Shown here piece after piece: positions 11,101 through 22,364 of a stretch of 52,168 nucleotides of DNA (position 1 is the stretch's first letter; every line of letters starts with the position of its first letter). A program made the translations under genes and the position numbers. The DNA comes from Hyphomicrobiales bacterium (lineage in GTDB: Bacteria > Pseudomonadota > Alphaproteobacteria > Rhizobiales > Aestuariivirgaceae), in contig JANYHN010000018.1 of the NCBI GenBank assembly GCA_025359045.1, forward strand, positions 1-52,168, in the 5' to 3' direction. The notes beneath the pieces were generated by a model that worked only from the letters and a program-made list of their open reading frames with translations, was not told the DNA's origin and did no database searches.

Positions 11101-12546
11101 TTAATATAAGGAAGCGGCAGCACCCGCTGCCAGTTGCAGCAAGGGCTGAGCGAATATGGCAAACAGCAAAGCGAATGCGCCTGCTGCATAGATAACCCAG
11201 TTCACTTCTGTATCAGTTTGATCGAAGGCTTCGGCTGGTGCATCAAAATACATTATCTTGATAATACGCAGATAGTAATATGCGCCAACAACACTGGCAA
11301 GGACACCGATGACCGCAAGTGCGAAGAGACCAGAATGGATGGCGGCAAGGAACACGAAATATTTGCCGAAGAAGCCAGCAAGCGGCGGAATGCCGGTGAG
11401 TGAGAACATCAACATGGCCAGAACGAAGGCATGGCCTTTGTTATTACGGGCGAGGCCTGAGAGGTCGGAGATGTTTTCGACATAAACACCTTTGCGGCGC
11501 ATTGCAATGACGCAGGCGAACACGCCCAGCGTGGTGACCAGATAAATCAACATATAGACGATCACACCTTGGATGCCTTCAACAGAACCAGCAGCAAGTC
11601 CTACCAAAGCAAAGCCCATATTGGCGATGGATGAATAGGCCAGCAGCCGCTTGATGTTGGTTTGGCCGATGGCCGCGAATGCACCCAGCACCATGGAGGC
11701 AATAGAAACGAAAACCACGATTTGTTGCCAATCATGGCTAATGGCCGAGAACGGGCCAACCATGACGCGGCAAAACAAGGCGATGGCAGCGATTTTTGGC
11801 GCGGCGGCAAAGAATGCTGTGACGGGTGATGGTGCGCCTTCATAAACATCTGGCGTCCACATGTGGAATGGCACGGCAGATACTTTAAACGCGAGCCCCG
11901 CGATGATGAAGACAATGCCGAATATGATGCCTAAGTTGGAGCCTGAAACGGCGAGTGCTGTTCCAATATCGGTAAAACCTGTGTGACCTGTCAGGCCATA
12001 AACCAGCGACGCGCCATAGAGCAGCATGCCTGATGAGAGCGAACCAAGGATAAAATATTTGAGACCCGCTTCCGATGATTTAGCACTGTCGCGGTTGATG
12101 GCGGCCACTACATAGAGGGCGAGCGATTGCATTTCTAGGCCCATATAAAGTGTGATCAGATCATTGGCCGAGATCATGATCAACATGCCCACGGTGGCCA
12201 GCATGATAAGAACGGGATATTCGTTCGAGTCCATTTTGGTGCGAGCGAGGAAGCGGCCCGACATCGCGAGAGCTATGGCAGAACCAAGCAGCGCCAACAC
12301 TTTCATAAAGCGCGCAAATGGATCGGCCACGAATGCACCACCAAATGCGGTGACAGTGCCTGTGCCTGATTTCCAAACGATCATGCCAGCGACAACTATA
12401 AAGGCAGCGATAGCTGCAACACGAATTGCACCCGGCGTAATGGATTTGGAGAACACGCCTTCCATCAGCAAGATCATCGCCAATATAGCGAGGACGATTT
12501 CAGGAAGGGCTGCGGCTGCGCCGATTTGCTGGAATAAGGGGATCAT
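11101..12546 (-). CDS. nuoN: NADH-quinone oxidoreductase subunit N
   Basis: Antiporter-like proton-pumping membrane subunit of respiratory complex I, about 14 transmembrane helices, 481 aa. Diagnostic segments are [37 protein letters not shown], the Lys/His-bearing helix [19 protein letters not shown] and the discontinuous-helix region [16 protein letters not shown]. The ATG overlaps the nuoM stop by 4 bp (ATGA). It is the last nuo gene and is followed directly by birA. Confidence 0.97.
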   Translation of the reverse strand: MIPLFQQIGAAAALPEIVLAILAMILLMEGVFSKSITPGAIRVAAIAAFIVVAGMIVWKSGTGTVTAFGGAFVADPFARFMKVLALLGSAIALAMSGRFLARTKMDSNEYPVLIMLATVGMLIMISANDLITLYMGLEMQSLALYVVAAINRDSAKSSEAGLKYFILGSLSSGMLLYGASLVYGLTGHTGFTDIGTALAVSGSNLGIIFGIVFIIAGLAFKVSAVPFHMWTPDVYEGAPSPVTAFFAAAPKIAAIALFCRVMVGPFSAISHDWQQIVVFVSIASMVLGAFAAIGQTNIKRLLAYSSIANMGFALVGLAAGSVEGIQGVIVYMLIYLVTTLGVFACVIAMRRKGVYVENISDLSGLARNNKGHAFVLAMLMFSLTGIPPLAGFFGKYFVFLAAIHSGLFALAVIGVLASVVGAYYYLRIIKIMYFDAPAEAFDQTDTEVNWVIYAAGAFALLFAIFAQPLLQLAAGAAASLY

Positions 12547-14027
12547 TTCATCACCGCGTGCAAAGTTTTGATTATGGCTTCAACGGGTGTGCCGAACACA
12601 TCCAAAAGCGGTGAAGGATAAATGCCAAAGAAGATCGTCAAGATCACAAGAGGGCCCAGCAAGGCCAGCTCACGCGGGGTAATGTCTGGCAGATGCATCA
12701 GGGATGGTTTTACAAGTGCGCCATACATGACACGACGATAGAGCCATAAGGCATAGGCCGCAGACAAGATCACGCCAGTTGTGGCAAAGAAGGCCACCCA
12801 TGTGTTGGCTTGGAAGCTTCCGAGCAATGAAAGGAATTCACCGACGAAGCCTGAAGTACCGGGCAAGCCCACATTAGCCATGGTGAACAACAGGAAGATG
12901 AAAGCATAAAGCGGCATGCGGTTCACAAGGCCGCCGTAAGCAGCGATGTCCCTCGTATGCATGCGGTCATAGACTACACCGACGCAGAGGAAGAGTGCTC
13001 CGGAAACGAGGCCATGGCTGATCATTTGGAACAATGCGCCGTCCATGCCCTGCCTGGTGAAGGTGAAGATGCCCATTGTCACAAAGCCCATATGGGCAAC
13101 TGACGAATAAGCGATCAGCTTTTTAATATCCTCTTGCACGAGTGCCACCAGCGAAGTGTAAATGATGGCGATAACTGAGAGTGTGAAGACCAGCGGTTGG
13201 AAATAATGGCTGGCATCTGGGAACATGGGTAGAGAGAAGCGCAGGAAACCATAGCCACCCATTTTCAACAGGATGGCAGCAAGGATCACCGAGCCTGCGG
13301 TTGGAGCTTCAACGTGCGCATCTGGCAACCAGGTGTGAACCGGCCACATGGGCATCTTCACGGCGAAAGATGCGAAGAAGGCGAGCCAAAGCCAGGTTTG
13401 CATTTCGGCCGGAAAGCCGGGACTGCGGGTTAGGAGTTCAGCAATATCAGTTGTGCCGGACTGCCAATACATGGCCATGATGGCCAGCAGCATGAGCACC
13501 GAACCGAGCAACGTGTAGAGGAAAAATTTGAAGCTTGCATAGACACGGCGCGGGCCGCCCCAAACGCCGATGATCAAGAACATGGGGATCAGGCCTGCTT
13601 CAAAGAACAAGTAGAACAACACCAAATCCAAAGCACAGAATACGCCGATCATCAGAGTTTCGAGTACCAAAAACGCGATCATATATTCGCGCACGCGGGA
13701 TTTCACGAACCATGACGCGCCGATACAAATAGGCATCAGAAATGTGGTGAGGATTACGAAGGGCATCGAGATACCGTCCACACCCATTCGGTATCCAGCA
13801 ATGTTTCCCAGCCAAGCGTGATTTTCAACAAGTTGGAAACCGGCTTGCGTGGCGTTGAAATTTTTCAAGATCAACAATGACACCAAGAAGGTGATGATGG
13901 TTGTCCACAACGCCGCCCAACGCGCATAACGGGCGGCAGCTTCATCTTCGCCACGCGCCAGCACAATGAAGGTAGCGCCCAGAAGCGGCAAGAAGGTGAC
14001 AACAGAGAGCAAGGGCCAATTCGACAT
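12543..14027 (-). CDS. nuoM: NADH-quinone oxidoreductase subunit M
   Basis: Antiporter-like proton-channel subunit of complex I in the inner membrane, 494 aa and about 14 helices. Family landmarks are [16 protein letters not shown] with a buried Glu, [38 protein letters not shown] and [15 protein letters not shown]. It begins immediately after the nuoL stop and overlaps nuoN by 4 bp, giving a tightly coupled L-M-N block. Confidence 0.97.
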   Translation of the reverse strand: MSNWPLLSVVTFLPLLGATFIVLARGEDEAAARYARWAALWTTIITFLVSLLILKNFNATQAGFQLVENHAWLGNIAGYRMGVDGISMPFVILTTFLMPICIGASWFVKSRVREYMIAFLVLETLMIGVFCALDLVLFYLFFEAGLIPMFLIIGVWGGPRRVYASFKFFLYTLLGSVLMLLAIMAMYWQSGTTDIAELLTRSPGFPAEMQTWLWLAFFASFAVKMPMWPVHTWLPDAHVEAPTAGSVILAAILLKMGGYGFLRFSLPMFPDASHYFQPLVFTLSVIAIIYTSLVALVQEDIKKLIAYSSVAHMGFVTMGIFTFTRQGMDGALFQMISHGLVSGALFLCVGVVYDRMHTRDIAAYGGLVNRMPLYAFIFLLFTMANVGLPGTSGFVGEFLSLLGSFQANTWVAFFATTGVILSAAYALWLYRRVMYGALVKPSLMHLPDITPRELALLGPLVILTIFFGIYPSPLLDVFGTPVEAIIKTLHAVMK

Positions 14028-16061
14028 TTAGTGAGCGCCCCCGAACGAGAACCAAGAGATGATTGCAGCCAAGCCAATCAACATGACGAAGGCATAGTGA
14101 TAAACATAACCGGTTTGCAAACGAACAACTTGGGCAGTGATGCCGCCCACACTCGCTGCAACACCATCGGGGCCGAGGCCGTCGATGATTGCACCGTCGC
14201 CTTGTTTCCAGAACAACCGACCAAGCCAGAATGCAGGACGCACGAAAAGGAAATTATACAACTCATCAAAGTACCATTTGTTCAACAGGAATTGATAAGC
14301 AGGATGGTTCATTTCTGCGATGCGCTTTGGCAGTGTTTTGTCGCGGATGTAGAACACGTAAGCCAATGCAAGGCCAGCTAGCATGGCTATCGTCGCGGCC
14401 CATTTGACCAGAGCTGGAACTTCTTCCATCTTGGTCAGGATTTCATTGCGGGCCAGCGCCTTGCCCCAGAATTCGGCCTGGCCTTCGCCAATGAACCAAT
14501 GTTGGAACAGGAAACCTGCAACCACAGCACCCGCTGCCAAGACATAAAGCGGGATCAGCATGACGGGGGGGCTTTCATGGATGTGCGACACGGTTTTAGC
14601 ATCGGCATTTGTGTTGCCGTTGAAGGTCATGAAAGCCAAGCGCCATGAATAGAACGATGTGCAGAACGCGGCGATGACTAGCAAAAAGAACGCGAAGGTG
14701 GCGGGGGACGAGCCGTAAGCGAATGCCGCTTCGATAATAGCATCCTTCGAGTGGAAGCCGGCAAAGCCGCCGATGCCTGGAATGCCAACACCTGTGAGTG
14801 CGAATGTGCCAATCAACATCATGGCCCAGGTGATGCGAATGTGGGGAGCAAGGCCGCCCATTTTGCGCATATCTTGTTCGCCAGACATGGCGTGGATGAC
14901 AGAGCCTGCACCTAAGAACAACAGGGCTTTGAAGAAGGCATGCGTGAAGAGATGGAAAATACCAACGCCATAAGCCCCTACCCCCATGGCTACAAACATA
15001 TAGCCGAGCTGCGAACAGGTTGAATAAGCAATCACGCGTTTGATGTCATTTTGGACGAGGCCAACAGTAGCGGCGAAGAAAGCTGTGATGCCACCAACGA
15101 TGATGACCACCGAGCGGGCATCTGGAGAAAGTTCAAACAGCGGCGACATGCGGGCGACGAGGAATACGCCTGCGGTCACCATTGTAGCGGCGTGGATCAG
15201 GGCTGATACAGGTGTGGGGCCTTCCATCGCGTCTGGCAACCACGTGTGAAGCAAGAATTGAGCTGATTTACCCATGGCACCCATGAACAAGAGGAGGCAC
15301 AGGATTGTAATTGTATCCCAATCATATCCGAGGAAGTGCATGGTTTTGCCAACAACATCTGGCGCGTGCATGAAAATGGTTTCGAATTCAACCGAACCAA
15401 ACACTGCATAAACTCCGAATATGCCCAATGCGAAACCCAAGTCACCCACACGGTTGACCACGAAAGCTTTAATGGCAGCGGCGTTGGCGCTTTCGCGCGT
15501 GTACCAAAAACCGATCAGAAGGTAAGATGCGAGGCCCACCCCTTCCCAGCCAAAGAACATTTGAATGAGATTGTCCGAGGTCACCAACATCAACATGGCG
15601 AAGGTGAAGAGCGAGAGATAAGCAAAGAAGCGCGGCTGGTGTTCGTCGTGGCTCATATAGCCTAGGGAATAGACATGCACGAGGGCAGAGACAGTGTTGA
15701 CCACGACGAGCATGACGGCTGTGAGTGCATCCAGACGGATGGCCCATGGGGCTTTAAGAGTGCCAGAAGTGATCCAGTTTAAAAGTTCAATGCGGCTGTC
15801 ATGGCCTTCATGCAGGAAACCCCAGAAAATGATCCATGAAAAAATCGCGCCGATGCACAGCAATCCCGTGGTCAGGTACATTGGCCAAGCTTGGCCATCA
15901 TAGTGACCGTGGTGATCATCGTGGGCGTGGTCACCCGCGTGAGTATCATGATGATCGGCATAAACATCTTGATCACGTCCAAGATTTTGGAACGCTTTAG
16001 TGCCAAACAGGCCAGCGATCAGCGCGCCCAGCAATGGCAGGAAGAGAATTGCCTGAACCAT
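14028..16061 (-). CDS. nuoL: NADH-quinone oxidoreductase subunit L
   Basis: Distal proton-pumping subunit of complex I with the long lateral amphipathic helix, 677 aa. Conserved helices include [40 protein letters not shown] and [20 protein letters not shown]. Between the first and second hydrophobic segments lies a His/Asp-rich loop (residues about 36-55) with eight His in 17 residues, a local composition unlike the rest of the protein. nuoK ends 5 bp upstream. Confidence 0.97.
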   Translation of the reverse strand: MVQAILFLPLLGALIAGLFGTKAFQNLGRDQDVYADHHDTHAGDHAHDDHHGHYDGQAWPMYLTTGLLCIGAIFSWIIFWGFLHEGHDSRIELLNWITSGTLKAPWAIRLDALTAVMLVVVNTVSALVHVYSLGYMSHDEHQPRFFAYLSLFTFAMLMLVTSDNLIQMFFGWEGVGLASYLLIGFWYTRESANAAAIKAFVVNRVGDLGFALGIFGVYAVFGSVEFETIFMHAPDVVGKTMHFLGYDWDTITILCLLLFMGAMGKSAQFLLHTWLPDAMEGPTPVSALIHAATMVTAGVFLVARMSPLFELSPDARSVVIIVGGITAFFAATVGLVQNDIKRVIAYSTCSQLGYMFVAMGVGAYGVGIFHLFTHAFFKALLFLGAGSVIHAMSGEQDMRKMGGLAPHIRITWAMMLIGTFALTGVGIPGIGGFAGFHSKDAIIEAAFAYGSSPATFAFFLLVIAAFCTSFYSWRLAFMTFNGNTNADAKTVSHIHESPPVMLIPLYVLAAGAVVAGFLFQHWFIGEGQAEFWGKALARNEILTKMEEVPALVKWAATIAMLAGLALAYVFYIRDKTLPKRIAEMNHPAYQFLLNKWYFDELYNFLFVRPAFWLGRLFWKQGDGAIIDGLGPDGVAASVGGITAQVVRLQTGYVYHYAFVMLIGLAAIISWFSFGGAH

Positions 16062-16066
16062 CTGGG

Positions 16067-16372
16067 TTAGCCTTTCATCAAGTTGATATCCTCAACCGCA
16101 ATCGAGCCGCGGTTGCGGAAATAGGTTACGAGAATGGCAAGGCCAATGGCGGCTTCGCCTGCAGCGACGGTGAGAATGAGCAATGCGAAAATTTGGCCCA
16201 CAAGATCATGCAGATAAGATGAGAAGGCGACGAGATTAATGTTGACCGCTAGCAAGATCAACTCAATCGACATCATGATGATGATTACGTTTTTGCGGTT
16301 GAGGAATATTCCGAACACGCCAATCGTAAAAATTATGGCCGCGACGATGAGATAATGTGTGAGGCCGATCAT
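16067..16372 (-). CDS. nuoK: NADH-quinone oxidoreductase subunit K
   Basis: Small three-helix complex I membrane subunit (101 aa, MrpC-like) with conserved buried Glu residues on helices 2 and 3 that belong to the proton path ([12 protein letters not shown] and [18 protein letters not shown]). The ATG overlaps the nuoJ stop by 4 bp. Length and motifs are standard. Confidence 0.97.
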   Translation of the reverse strand: MIGLTHYLIVAAIIFTIGVFGIFLNRKNVIIIMMSIELILLAVNINLVAFSSYLHDLVGQIFALLILTVAAGEAAIGLAILVTYFRNRGSIAVEDINLMKG

Positions 16373-16977
16373 TGGAGGCCCTCCCCTGATTCCACATTCT
16401 TAATTTCAACCGCGGTCGCTGGCCCACGCGCCACTTGATCGGCGATCACTTGGCGCTTCACATTTGGCTTATGGCGCATGGTGAGGACGATAGCACCGAT
16501 CATGGCGATCAAAAGGATGAGGCCCGCCATTTGGAAGAAGAAAACATATTTGGTGTAAAGCACTTGGCCTATGGCTTGGGTGTTTGAAATATCGCCCACG
16601 GTCGGAGTGGACGTGTGCGCAATTAAATCTGGCGCAATGGCCCATGTGCCGACCAACAAGATCATTTCAACAAGCAGGATCAATCCGATCACACCGCCGA
16701 TGGGCAGATAATCGAGGAACCCTTCGCGCAATTCCACGAAATCTACATCGAGCATCATAACCACAAACAGGAACAGCACAGCAACAGCGCCCACATAGAC
16801 CACCACCAAAATCATGGCTAGGAATTCGGCACCCAGTAAGACGAATAATCCAGCTGCATTGAAGAAGCACAGGATCAAGAACAACACTGAATGTACAGGG
16901 TTGCGCGCTGTGATCACAAGCATGGCCGAAGCTATTGCGGCGAGTGAAAAGAGGTAGAAGAAAAATGTGATTGCCAT
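16369..16977 (-). CDS. nuoJ: NADH-quinone oxidoreductase subunit J
   Basis: Five-helix complex I membrane subunit, 202 aa. The characteristic helix-3 region [20 protein letters not shown] is present (the pi-bulge helix of the family). A short hydrophilic C-terminal tail follows [12 protein letters not shown]. It lies 12 bp downstream of nuoI and overlaps nuoK by 4 bp. Confidence 0.97.
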   Translation of the reverse strand: MAITFFFYLFSLAAIASAMLVITARNPVHSVLFLILCFFNAAGLFVLLGAEFLAMILVVVYVGAVAVLFLFVVMMLDVDFVELREGFLDYLPIGGVIGLILLVEMILLVGTWAIAPDLIAHTSTPTVGDISNTQAIGQVLYTKYVFFFQMAGLILLIAMIGAIVLTMRHKPNVKRQVIADQVARGPATAVEIKNVESGEGLQ

Positions 16978-16989
16978 GTTGTCTGCCCC

Positions 16990-17478
16990 TTAACGATATG
17001 GCGCATCAAGCGCAATGTTTTGGGCAAGTTCACGTTCCCAACGATCACCATTTGCAAGAAGTTTTTCTTTGTTGAACAAAAGTTCTTCGCGGGTTTCGGT
17101 GGCATATTCAAAATTCGGGCCTTCGACGATAGCATCAACCGGACATGCCTCTTGGCAGAAGCCGCAGTAAATGCATTTCACCATATCAATGTCATAGCGC
17201 GTGGTGCGGCGTGTGCCGTCATTGCGGCGCGGGCCTGCTTCGATGGTGATGGCTTGGGCGGGGCAAATGGCCTCGCAGAGTTTGCAAGCGATGCAGCGCT
17301 CTTCACCATTGGGATAACGGCGCAGCGCATGTTCACCACGGAAGCGCGGCGAGAGCTGACCCTTCTCATGCGGATAATTCAGCGTGGCTTTTGGCGCGAA
17401 CAAATATTTCATGCCGAGGATAAAGGCCGAGACGAATTCAGCGAGGAAAAGCGAACGCGCGGTTTGAGATAATTTCAT
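16990..17478 (-). CDS. nuoI: NADH-quinone oxidoreductase subunit I (two 4Fe-4S clusters)
   Basis: Ferredoxin-like subunit carrying clusters N6a and N6b on the electron path of complex I. Two complete 4Fe-4S motifs are visible: [12 protein letters not shown] and [12 protein letters not shown]. The frame is open upstream to 17529, but the ATG at 17478 gives the normal 162-aa protein starting [15 protein letters not shown]. It also forms a 4-bp ATGA overlap with the nuoH stop, so I chose it. Confidence 0.96.
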   Translation of the reverse strand: MKLSQTARSLFLAEFVSAFILGMKYLFAPKATLNYPHEKGQLSPRFRGEHALRRYPNGEERCIACKLCEAICPAQAITIEAGPRRNDGTRRTTRYDIDMVKCIYCGFCQEACPVDAIVEGPNFEYATETREELLFNKEKLLANGDRWERELAQNIALDAPYR

Positions 17479-18512
17479 GATGGCAACCATCCCATATATA
17501 CGAGTACGCCGGAGGTGATAACCACCCAAGCCAGCGATATTGGCAAAAACACTTTCCAGCCGAGGCGCATTAGCTGGTCATAGCGATAACGCGGCACGAT
17601 GGCTTTGACCATTGCGAACATGAAGAACACGAAGACCAGCTTGATGAGAAACCAGATGATGCCCGGCACCCAGTTTAACACTGGAATGTCGATCAATGGC
17701 AACCAGCCGCCGAGGAAGAAGATTGATGTCATGGCACACATGGCTGTGATGGCCACATATTCGCCGAGCATGAAAAGCAGATAAGGTGTAGATGAATACT
17801 CCACCATGAAGCCCGCGACGAGTTCGGATTCGGCTTCCACCAGATCAAAGGGCGGGCGATTGGTTTCGGCCAATGCAGAAATGAAGAAAATCACAAACAT
17901 TGGAAAGAGTGGGATGAAATACCAATCGAGGAACGAAGCTGGCAGTCCAAGCTTTGTGCCAAGACCGTGGTGTTGGGCGTGAACAATGTCTGTGAGGTTT
18001 AACGAACCTGCACACAGCAGCACCGTGATAATTACAAACCCAATCGAGACTTCATAAGATACCATTTGCGCAGCTGAACGCAGCGCAGAGAGAAATGGGT
18101 ATTTGGAATTCGAAGCCCAGCCGCCCATGATCGTGCCATAAACCATCAGCGACGATATCGCGAAGAGATAAAGCACGCCCACATTGATGTTGGCCACCCG
18201 CCAACCTTCATTGATGGGGATGACTACCCACGCAGAGAGTGCAAGCAGCGCCGTGACGATGGGCGCAATGACGAAGACACCTTTGTTGGCACCATCTGGA
18301 ATAATCACTTCTTTGAGCGCGAATTTTATCAAGTCGGCAAATGATTGTAAAACACCCCAAGGGCCTACGACGTTCGGGCCCCGGCGCATTTGAACAGCGG
18401 CCCAGACTTTACGGTCAAAATAAATCAGGAAAGCGACCGAAATCAGCACAGCAATAATCAGTGCCACGCTTTCGAGCAAAATCAAACCAAGGAAGAGAGC
18501 GAGTTCAACCAT
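17475..18512 (-). CDS. nuoH: NADH-quinone oxidoreductase subunit H
   Basis: Complex I membrane subunit that forms much of the quinone-binding chamber, 345 aa and about eight helices. Typical blocks are [20 protein letters not shown], the acidic loop [20 protein letters not shown] and the C-terminal [19 protein letters not shown]. It starts 4 bp after the nuoG stop. Confidence 0.97.
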   Translation of the reverse strand: MVELALFLGLILLESVALIIAVLISVAFLIYFDRKVWAAVQMRRGPNVVGPWGVLQSFADLIKFALKEVIIPDGANKGVFVIAPIVTALLALSAWVVIPINEGWRVANINVGVLYLFAISSLMVYGTIMGGWASNSKYPFLSALRSAAQMVSYEVSIGFVIITVLLCAGSLNLTDIVHAQHHGLGTKLGLPASFLDWYFIPLFPMFVIFFISALAETNRPPFDLVEAESELVAGFMVEYSSTPYLLFMLGEYVAITAMCAMTSIFFLGGWLPLIDIPVLNWVPGIIWFLIKLVFVFFMFAMVKAIVPRYRYDQLMRLGWKVFLPISLAWVVITSGVLVYMGWLPS

Positions 18513-18516
18513 GAGT

Positions 18517-20595
18517 TTACTCCGCCGCCTGCATTTTGCGTTCGTTCTTCAGGGCCGAACATTCCGCCATGGTCCGCGAAGCACGGGCAATTGGGTTGGT
18601 GAAATAGAAATCTTTCACGGGTGATAGGAATGGCGCTGATGATGTTTTGCCTGCACCTTGATGCAGCTCGACGAGAGCCGCCGCATCGGCCTTGTGCACT
18701 TGATCCAAGCTGGCCAGCTGTGGGGCAATGGCATACATCGCTGCACGCAACTCTTCCAAATTGTTCCATGGCAAAGTGGCACCCAATGAATCAGAAAGTG
18801 CACGGATGATGGCCCAATCTTCTTTGGCATCGCCCGGTGGAAACGCAGCACGGGCAGACATTTGAGCGCGGCCTTCGGTATTCACATAGGTGGCTGACTT
18901 TTCGGTATAAGCAGCGCCAGGCAAAATAACATCAGCGCGTTCAGCACCTGCATCACCGTGACTGCCCATGTAGACTACGAAGGCATTTCCGAGGTTCTGA
19001 GTATCGATTTCGTCTGCCGCTGCGAGGAACAAAACGTCGAGTGAATTGTTCGCTGCGGATTTGAGAATCACCGTTGTGTTCATGCCACCTTCGCCGGGCA
19101 GCGCACATACATCAAGCGCACCCACGCGGCCTGCAGCCGTGTGGAGAATGTTGAAACCGTTCCAGTCTTCTTTAATCACGCCAAGCGCAGAAGCTGCTTT
19201 ATAGGCCATTGCCAAAATAGCAGCGCCATCAGAGCGGGCCAAAGCGCCCTGCCCAATGATGAACATCGGTTTGGTTTTATTAGCCGGTGGATGATCGGTA
19301 AACACGCTCAAGCTGTCAGGACCAGCGCCGAGATAGTTGTAGGGATAGGTGAGGTCAGCTTGTTCGCCCACCATTCCGATCAGGCAGCCACCCTTCAATG
19401 CGCGCTTACGAATGCGTGCATTCAAGACCGGTGCTTCTAGGCGCGGGTTGCAGCCAATCAACATGATGGCATCAGCTTCTTCAATGCCAGCGATGGATGA
19501 GTTAAACAGATAGCCGGCGCGGCCGCCATGTTCGCCAAGCGGCGTTCCATCTTGACGGCAGTCAATGTTATTAATTTTCAAATTCATCGCCAAAGTTTTA
19601 AGCGAGAACGCTTCCTCTGCTGACACCAGATCGCCCAGCAATATGCCGACTTTGTCTGGTGTCGTCGATTTCATTTTCGATGCGATACGCGCGAATGCTT
19701 CGGCCCAAGTGGCGGGGCGCAGTTTGCCAATGTCGCGCACGAAAGGTTGATCGAGGCGCTGGTTTTTCAAACCATCCCATACGAAGCGGGTTTTATCGGA
19801 AATCCATTCTTCATTTACATCTTCATGGGTGCGCGGAAGAATGCGCATCACTTCGCGGCCACGCGCATCCACGCGGATGTTTGAGCCCACAGCATCCATC
19901 ACGTCAATGGTTTCAGTTTTGCGCAATTCCCAAGGGCGGGCCTTGAATTCATAAGGCAGCGAGGTGAGAGCGCCGACCGGGCAAAGATCGATGATGTTGC
20001 CTTGCAGTTCGGAGGTGATTGCCTTGTCGAGATAAGTGGTGATTTCCATATCTTCGCCGCGGCCTGTGGCACCCATTTCTTCAACGCCTGCCACTTCCGT
20101 CGTGAAACGCACACAGCGCGTGCACTGGATGCAGCGATTCATTTCGGTCTTGACCAATGGGCCCAGATACTTGTTTTCAACTGCGCGCTTGTTCTCGGCA
20201 AAACGGTTGTGATCCATGCCGTAGGCCATGGCTTGATCTTGCAAATCGCATTCGCCGCCTTGATCGCAAATCGGGCAATCGAGCGGGTGGTTGATGAGCA
20301 GAAATTCCATCACGCCTTCGCGTGCTTTTTTGACCATGGGCGATGTGGTGAACACTTCAGGTGGCTCACCATTGGGGCCGGGGCGCAGATCATTCACCGA
20401 CATGGCGCAAGAAGCGGTTGGCTTCGGGGGGCCGCCCTTCACTTCAACAAGGCACATGCGGCAATTGCCAGCAATCGACAAGCGTTCATGGAAGCAGAAG
20501 CGTGGCACTTCGGCGCCCGCTTGTTCGCATGCCTGCAACAGCGAGAGGCCGTTTTCCACTTCAATTTCGACGCCGTCTATTTTGAGTTTAGGCAT
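18517..20595 (-). CDS. nuoG: NADH-quinone oxidoreductase subunit G
   Basis: Largest peripheral-arm subunit of complex I, 692 aa from the ATG at 20595. It has an N-terminal 2Fe-2S ferredoxin domain (Cys34, Cys45, Cys48, Cys63). Next is the [17 protein letters not shown] cluster, then a 4Fe-4S motif [11 protein letters not shown] with a later LCPVGAL. The remainder is a molybdopterin-oxidoreductase-like domain without catalytic cofactor function. The frame is open 17 codons further upstream, but the chosen start gives the canonical [13 protein letters not shown] and a 1-nt stop/start overlap (TAATG) with the DUF3291 gene. Confidence 0.96.
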   Translation of the reverse strand: MPKLKIDGVEIEVENGLSLLQACEQAGAEVPRFCFHERLSIAGNCRMCLVEVKGGPPKPTASCAMSVNDLRPGPNGEPPEVFTTSPMVKKAREGVMEFLLINHPLDCPICDQGGECDLQDQAMAYGMDHNRFAENKRAVENKYLGPLVKTEMNRCIQCTRCVRFTTEVAGVEEMGATGRGEDMEITTYLDKAITSELQGNIIDLCPVGALTSLPYEFKARPWELRKTETIDVMDAVGSNIRVDARGREVMRILPRTHEDVNEEWISDKTRFVWDGLKNQRLDQPFVRDIGKLRPATWAEAFARIASKMKSTTPDKVGILLGDLVSAEEAFSLKTLAMNLKINNIDCRQDGTPLGEHGGRAGYLFNSSIAGIEEADAIMLIGCNPRLEAPVLNARIRKRALKGGCLIGMVGEQADLTYPYNYLGAGPDSLSVFTDHPPANKTKPMFIIGQGALARSDGAAILAMAYKAASALGVIKEDWNGFNILHTAAGRVGALDVCALPGEGGMNTTVILKSAANNSLDVLFLAAADEIDTQNLGNAFVVYMGSHGDAGAERADVILPGAAYTEKSATYVNTEGRAQMSARAAFPPGDAKEDWAIIRALSDSLGATLPWNNLEELRAAMYAIAPQLASLDQVHKADAAALVELHQGAGKTSSAPFLSPVKDFYFTNPIARASRTMAECSALKNERKMQAAE

Positions 20596-21050
20596 TATGC
20601 GCACCTTAGGGAGCGCATGCGCTCCACGTTCATCACTTCGGCCCAACCGAATGCTTTTTCGGTCGCACCATTTTTTTCATAATCGGCCAAGCGGTCCATC
20701 GCTTCAGTAAGCGTTGGTTGGTGGCCTTCTGGCACTGGCCAGAACACCATGTGCGGCTTTTCCATCAAGTCAAACCATTCGGCTTTGCGTTTATAGAATT
20801 GCGCATGCGCCGTTTTGAAAACATAATTTTCAAGCGACTTTGCATCCGTCCATACCGACATGTTCACTGCATAATCATCGCCAACGCGCAGATCTGTTGC
20901 ATCATTGCCGGAGCCCACAAGCCGCCACACAAAACCTGGGCTGCGTTCGGCCAATGCATTCACACGGTCCAAATTATTCATAAACCCAGCCATCCGCGCA
21001 TCCGAAGTAGGATATTTGAATTTGCCAATGTTGAGTTCTGCGAGGTGCAT
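20595..21050 (-). CDS. DUF3291 domain protein inserted between nuoF and nuoG
   Basis: 151-aa cytosolic protein of the DUF3291 family, an antibiotic-biosynthesis-monooxygenase-like alpha/beta barrel fold. It is recognised from the N-terminal [12 protein letters not shown], the [16 protein letters not shown] block, the [17 protein letters not shown] strand-helix and the [15 protein letters not shown] segment. No catalytic residues are established for the family, so no reaction is assigned. It lies 6 bp after nuoF and its stop overlaps the nuoG start by 1 nt, so it is translated as part of the nuo operon. Complex I operons do not normally carry this gene; any link to complex I is inference from position only. 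Confidence 0.88.
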   Translation of the reverse strand: MHLAELNIGKFKYPTSDARMAGFMNNLDRVNALAERSPGFVWRLVGSGNDATDLRVGDDYAVNMSVWTDAKSLENYVFKTAHAQFYKRKAEWFDLMEKPHMVFWPVPEGHQPTLTEAMDRLADYEKNGATEKAFGWAEVMNVERMRSLRCA

Positions 21051-21056
21051 TGCGCT

Positions 21057-22361
21057 TTACTCCGCCGCGTGTAGCAATGTACCGTCCGGTTCGGAGCGGT
21101 AAGTGTATGAGTCAATGCGTGCTTCAATTACGGGGCGGAAATGCGTGATCAACCCCTGCACGGGCCAAGCCGCAGCATCGCCTAGGGCGCAAATTGTATG
21201 GCCCTCGATTTGCTTGGTCACATCGAGCAACATATCAATTTCGCGCTTTTCGGCGCGGCCTTCGACCATGCGGTTGAGAACACGCATCATCCAGCCTGTG
21301 CCTTCGCGGCATGGCGTACATTGGCCGCAGGATTCATGTTTGTAGAAGGCGGCAAGCCTAGCGATGGCGCGGATCAAATCTGTTGATTTATCCATCACGA
21401 TCACTGCTGCGGTGCCCAGACCAGAGCGGAGTTTTGAGAGCGAGTCAAAATCCATTGGTGTGTCGATAATCTGCGCAGCTGGCACCATGCGCACGGATGA
21501 TCCGCCGGGAATGACCGCCAGCAAATTATCCCAACCGCCGCGAATGCCGCCCGCGTGTTTGTCTATTAGTTCGCGGAAGGTGACGCCCAATTCTTCTTCC
21601 ACATTGCACGGGGTGTTCACGTGGCCAGAAATGCAGAATAATTTTGTGCCCACATTATTAGGGCGGCCCATGGAGTTAAACCAGGTTGCGCCACGGCGCA
21701 GAATTGTTCCGGCAACTGCAATTGATTCCACATTGTTTACTGTGGTCGGCGCGCCATAGAGGCCCACATTGGCGGGGAATGGCGGCTTCATACGCGGTTG
21801 GCCTTTTTTGCCTTCCAAGCTTTCAAGCATGGCGGTTTCTTCACCGCAAATATATGCGCCTGCGCCATGGGCGATGTAGATATCGCAATCCCAACCATGG
21901 ATATTGTTTTTGCCGATGAGTTTTGCTTCATAGGCTTGATCGATGGCGGCTTGCAGATGCTCGCGTTCGCGGATGTATTCGCCGCGCACATAAATATAGG
22001 CCGTGTTGCAGGCCATGCCCATACAGGCAATCAGGCAGCCTTCCACCAACAAATGTGGATCATGGCGCATGATCTCACGGTCTTTACAGGTGCCGGGTTC
22101 GGACTCGTCGGCATTGACCACAAGATAATGCGGGCGCTCGCCCACTACCTTGGGCATGAAGCTCCACTTCAAACCAGTCGGAAAGCCAGCGCCACCACGG
22201 CCACGCAGGCCTGAGGCTTTAATCTCGTTCACGATCCAATCACGGCCCTTATCGATGAACGACTTGGTATCAAGCCAGCAGCCGCGTTGTTTAGCGCCAG
22301 CAAGACCCCAATCATGGAGGCCATAGAGGTTTGTGAATATGCGGTCTTTATCGGCGAGCAT
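21057..22361 (-). CDS. nuoF: NADH-quinone oxidoreductase subunit F (NADH/FMN site)
   Basis: Electron-entry subunit of complex I, which binds NADH, FMN and cluster N3. The 434-aa protein has the nucleotide/FMN region [15 protein letters not shown] and [20 protein letters not shown]. The 4Fe-4S ligands are Cys345, Cys348, Cys351 ([13 protein letters not shown]) and Cys391. It starts 3 bp after nuoE. Confidence 0.98.
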   Translation of the reverse strand: MLADKDRIFTNLYGLHDWGLAGAKQRGCWLDTKSFIDKGRDWIVNEIKASGLRGRGGAGFPTGLKWSFMPKVVGERPHYLVVNADESEPGTCKDREIMRHDPHLLVEGCLIACMGMACNTAYIYVRGEYIREREHLQAAIDQAYEAKLIGKNNIHGWDCDIYIAHGAGAYICGEETAMLESLEGKKGQPRMKPPFPANVGLYGAPTTVNNVESIAVAGTILRRGATWFNSMGRPNNVGTKLFCISGHVNTPCNVEEELGVTFRELIDKHAGGIRGGWDNLLAVIPGGSSVRMVPAAQIIDTPMDFDSLSKLRSGLGTAAVIVMDKSTDLIRAIARLAAFYKHESCGQCTPCREGTGWMMRVLNRMVEGRAEKREIDMLLDVTKQIEGHTICALGDAAAWPVQGLITHFRPVIEARIDSYTYRSEPDGTLLHAAE

Positions 22362-22364
22362 GTT

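Noticed and set aside
20595..21050. DUF3291 gene as part of a mobile cassette like the one at nuoC-nuoD
   Set aside because: No inverted or direct repeats flank it, and it has tight stop/start coupling on both sides.
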